NCBI GenBank assembly: GCA_030043175.1
Contig: JASHYD010000015.1
Span: forward strand, 1-6,563
From: Xanthobacteraceae bacterium
GTDB lineage: Bacteria > Pseudomonadota > Alphaproteobacteria > Rhizobiales > Xanthobacteraceae
Direction: 5' to 3'
Length of the DNA stretch: 6,563 nt
Shown here: positions 5,014 through 6,563 of the stretch, piece by piece
Numbering within the stretch: the first letter of the stretch is position 1
How the letters are laid out: each line of letters starts with the position of its first letter
Notes under the pieces: generated by a model
Seen by the model: only the letters and a program-made list of their open reading frames with translations
Databases searched by the model: none
Told to the model about the DNA's origin: nothing
Translations under genes and position numbers: made by a program

Positions 5014-5292
5014 GTGACTGGTCACGCGGCGTGGGCGCAATACACCGCCCAGATAGAATGGTCCGACTTCTCCTCGGACCCCTGTGCCCTCGCACTGTTG
5101 CTAGCGGACCTTGTACAGGGGGGGTGCCCGCGACCGGATATAAGTGGATGCGGCGAGTGCCGCGTAGCGCTCAAGGGCTCCATATTGGAAATCATCGGGA
5201 ACGGAAGAACCAACGTTGCAGCGACGCATGGCAACACCATTGCGGGGCCTTGGATGTTGTACCTTCAATGGGAAGGCCAAGGGGAGCTGTGA
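5014..5292 (+). CDS. Possible small hypothetical protein, unrecognised
   Basis: This is the only plus-strand ORF with any support. A GTG at 5014 follows GAGGTGG with four bases of spacing and opens 92 codons; an upstream GTG at 4972 would give 106. The product has a balanced composition (WAQYTAQIEWSDFSSDPCAL, LLLADLVQGGCPRPD, GILEIIGNGRTN-like stretch, GPWMLYLQWEGQGEL) with three Trp in the visible segments and four Cys, unlike the Arg- and Pro-rich shadow frames around it. Third codon positions are mostly G or C, as expected for a coding frame in this genome. I recognise no domain, no membrane segment and no signal peptide. It lies alone, opposite in direction to its neighbours. It may equally be chance. 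Confidence 0.35.
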   Translation: MTGHAAWAQYTAQIEWSDFSSDPCALALLLADLVQGGCPRPDISGCGECRVALKGSILEIIGNGRTNVAATHGNTIAGPWMLYLQWEGQGEL

Positions 5293-5423
5293 GGAGGGCA
5301 GAAGCCCCTCGCTTCAGCCAGGGGGAGGCTTGACGAGAGACGTGCCGCCTCGTCACTGGGCCCGATGACCGCCGCTACCAGCGATGGAAGGCGTCCCGAC
5401 CTGGCACGCCTTCCATCCGTTCG
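5293..5423. other. Convergent intergenic spacer
   Basis: Between the end of the possible plus-strand ORF and the end of the minus-strand SnoaL-like gene nothing coding is seen. It holds one strong hairpin, listed separately. Confidence 0.5.
5383..5417. terminator. Strong 12-bp hairpin downstream of the SnoaL-like gene
   Basis: GATGGAAGGCGT (5383-5394) is the exact reverse complement of ACGCCTTCCATC (5406-5417), with an 11-nt loop. It starts six bases after the stop of the minus-strand SnoaL-like gene, a normal position for a 3' hairpin. No T-run follows on either strand, so it is not a canonical intrinsic terminator. It may protect the mRNA 3' end or act with Rho. Confidence 0.45.
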
Positions 5424-5792
5424 TCATTTCGTTAGGGTCTCGAAGGCGGCGGTATCGAAAAAGATCCTGAGCGCAGCCAACTTGCCGTTCCTGATCTTCC
5501 ACACCTCCAGCACATCGCCGTTGGCAGTCCTACCGTTCGGGAAAGCATAGTCGTAGTTCGCGAGGACGTAGGCCCGATCTTTCGCGACCAGCAGGTCTTT
5601 CACGCGCATTGACGTGAAAATATGCGAGAACCGGTCTATGACCGCTCGGTAGGTCGCCTTCCCGATTGCCGGGGCAGGTTTGGTCATATTGTGACCGCCG
5701 ACGAACTCGAAATCTTCGGCGAGCAGCATATCCCAGCCGGCTTTCCTGGCGAGGCCGTGGTAATACGAGTCGAGAAGCTCTTCAGATGTCAT
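5424..5792 (-). CDS. SnoaL/NTF2-like domain protein
   Basis: The 122-residue product is a single NTF2-like (SnoaL-type) domain: an N-terminal helix MTSEELLDSYYHGLARKAGW, DMLLAEDFEFVGGHN, the central GKATYRAVIDRFSHIF helix and the closing strands VLEVWKIRNGKLAALRIFFD typical of the family. Such proteins are cone-shaped alpha+beta folds used as small hydrolases, isomerases or binding proteins; the substrate cannot be told from sequence. The ATG at 5792 has GGAAGGA about eight bases upstream, a good ribosome binding site. It is cytoplasmic by appearance. It lies 107 bp downstream of, and on the same strand as, an ECF sigma factor that carries a SnoaL-like domain itself, so the two may be co-transcribed or the sigma factor may control it. 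Confidence 0.85.
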   Translation of the reverse strand: MTSEELLDSYYHGLARKAGWDMLLAEDFEFVGGHNMTKPAPAIGKATYRAVIDRFSHIFTSMRVKDLLVAKDRAYVLANYDYAFPNGRTANGDVLEVWKIRNGKLAALRIFFDTAAFETLTK

Positions 5793-5899
5793 GGCCGCAG
5801 TCCTTCCAGATCAGTGTTCGAGAGGCCGACATAGCGGTCTCGGAAACCTAAGACCCGAAGGAGGCGCCAAACTGTGCGGTCGTATACGAATTTTTTCTG
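5793..5899. promoter_or_regulatory. Spacer upstream of the SnoaL-like gene with a 10-bp palindrome
   Basis: The 107-bp gap holds the perfect palindrome TCGTATACGA (5880-5889), next to an A/T-rich run (TTTTTT at 5891-5896). It might be an operator or part of a promoter for the SnoaL-like gene. I see no confident -35/-10 pair, so the regulatory reading is an inference only. Confidence 0.25.
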
Positions 5900-6562
5900 C
5901 TACTGCCCCGTAGGGGGCAGCACCGGCAACCGTTCCGGCAGATCAAACCCGTGCAGGTAGTACGCTCCAATGAAGTTGGTGGCCTCGGCCAATCTTGCCG
6001 CCTGGAACGTCATCACATGGATGGAGTGCGGTCGCCGGTACCCGTCGACCCCAGGCGTGTACCACGCGAGTGCCGGTAAGCCGTTGGCGCGTGTCGGTAT
6101 GGCCACCAGTCCCCGTGCCCAGAAAGCGCTAAAGCGCGGTGATTCGAGAAATCCGCGGACGGCGGCGACACCGCGGAACCACGTTGCGAAAGGCGGCATC
6201 GCAAAGGCGATGTCTTGCCGCATCATTCCGACCAACCCTTCCAGGTCGCGCTCCTGCCAGCAGCGCACGTATTCCGCCAAGATTTCGGGGTCGGGATCGA
6301 CGGGCCGGCCACAAGGAGCGGCGGCCATCGTCTCTCGTGCCCGATGCAAAGCGCTGTTGACGGACGACAACGTCAGCTCGAGGGCTTGTGCAATCTCCAG
6401 CGAAGTCCAACCAACCACGTCCTTCAGCAACAACGCCGCGCGCTGCTTGGGAGGAAGCCGCTGCAATAGGGCCAAGAAGGCCAGAGAGACCTGCTCACGC
6501 AATTCTAGAGCGGTGTCGGGTCGCGCAAACAACAGGGCATCCGGCGCAGGCGTGACCCAATG
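5900..6562 (-). CDS. ECF RNA polymerase sigma factor with C-terminal SnoaL-like domain, partial
   Basis: The frame is open from the right edge to a TAG at 5902-5900; 220 C-terminal residues are visible and the sigma region 2 lies outside. The fragment opens with HWVTPAPDALL, the linker typical of this ECF subgroup. Region 4 follows at residues about 22-80: LALLQRLPPKQRAALLLKDV, then the helix-turn-helix GWTSLEIAQALELTLSSVNS and ALHRAR. A NTF2/SnoaL-like domain follows at about 90-205 (ILAEYVRCWQERDLEGLVGM, MPPFATWFRGVAAVRGFL, IPTRANGLPALAWY, HVMTFQAARLAEATNFIG). This architecture is that of SigJ- or SigX5-type ECF factors, in which the C-terminal domain is thought to control activity in place of a separate anti-sigma factor. 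A TTG within the frame at 6532 is not the start. The partner or signal is unknown; the small SnoaL protein downstream is a candidate target. Confidence 0.92.
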   Translation of the reverse strand, partial: HWVTPAPDALLFARPDTALELREQVSLAFLALLQRLPPKQRAALLLKDVVGWTSLEIAQALELTLSSVNSALHRARETMAAAPCGRPVDPDPEILAEYVRCWQERDLEGLVGMMRQDIAFAMPPFATWFRGVAAVRGFLESPRFSAFWARGLVAIPTRANGLPALAWYTPGVDGYRRPHSIHVMTFQAARLAEATNFIGAYYLHGFDLPERLPVLPPTGQ

Positions 6563-6563
6563 G

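Noticed and set aside
4696..5040. Minus-strand ORF of 114 codons
   Set aside because: No ribosome binding site, overlaps the well-supported small gene at 4599-4796 in another frame, no family likeness.
5903..5920. Hairpin CTGCCCC/GGGGCAG at the end of the sigma factor gene
   Set aside because: It was considered as a terminator, but on the minus strand it is followed by an A-run, not a T-run, and it lies within the last codons of the gene.
1..6563. CRISPR array, tRNA, rRNA, toxin-antitoxin pair or complete defence system
   Set aside because: No regularly spaced repeats, no cloverleaf or rRNA-like segments and no recognisable toxin, antitoxin or defence genes were found on either strand.

Overview
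The window looks like a piece of a high-GC alphaproteobacterial chromosome, most likely Hyphomicrobiales of the Bradyrhizobium/Rhodopseudomonas type. The grounds are GC-rich codon use, a large transglutaminase-like protein of the DUF2126 class, an ECF sigma factor with a SnoaL tail, a GTAGGGCGGGC-type palindromic repeat, and decayed IS200/IS605- and IS607-type elements. This placement rests on recognition of protein families and was not checked by a database search.

Layout. From 1 to 1005 (minus) lies the N-terminal 335 codons of a transglutaminase-like protein that runs off the left edge. From 1006 to 1585 there is no convincing gene, but there are hairpins and a 107-bp element with perfect 14-bp terminal inverted repeats. 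From 1586 to 2539 (minus) is an intact cyclase-family (kynurenine formamidase-like) enzyme. From about 2559 to 3194 lie two decayed insertion sequences back to back: an IS607-like tnpA-tnpB remnant and an IS200-type Y1 transposase fragment with an end hairpin. From 3267 to 4010 (minus) is an apparently intact DEDDy 3'-5' exonuclease of the PolB-exonuclease-like type. From about 4011 to 4604 lies a third insertion sequence: an internally deleted IS605-like element with a hairpin at each end, a tnpA tail on the minus strand and a tnpB tail on the plus strand. From 4599 to 4796 (minus) is a small conserved-looking hypothetical gene with a good ribosome binding site. From 4797 to 5423 is mostly intergenic, with one weakly supported plus-strand ORF (5014-5292). 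From 5424 to 5792 (minus) is a SnoaL/NTF2-like protein. From 5900 to the right edge (minus) is the C-terminal two thirds of an ECF sigma factor whose own C-terminus is also SnoaL-like.

How it fits together. All well-supported host genes are on the minus strand. The sigma factor and the small SnoaL protein may form one transcription unit. The middle of the window (2559-4604) is a transposon graveyard: three separate TnpA/TnpB-type remnants surround one intact nuclease gene, and two of them touch host genes directly. The IS607-like remnant reads in frame into the cyclase, giving a misleading 446-codon ORF. The IS605-like remnant abuts the 5' end of the exonuclease gene, which lacks an ATG or a clear Shine-Dalgarno sequence. 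I see no CRISPR array, tRNA, rRNA or intact mobile element. I do not see a complete new biological system; the main points of interest are these IS-host junctions.
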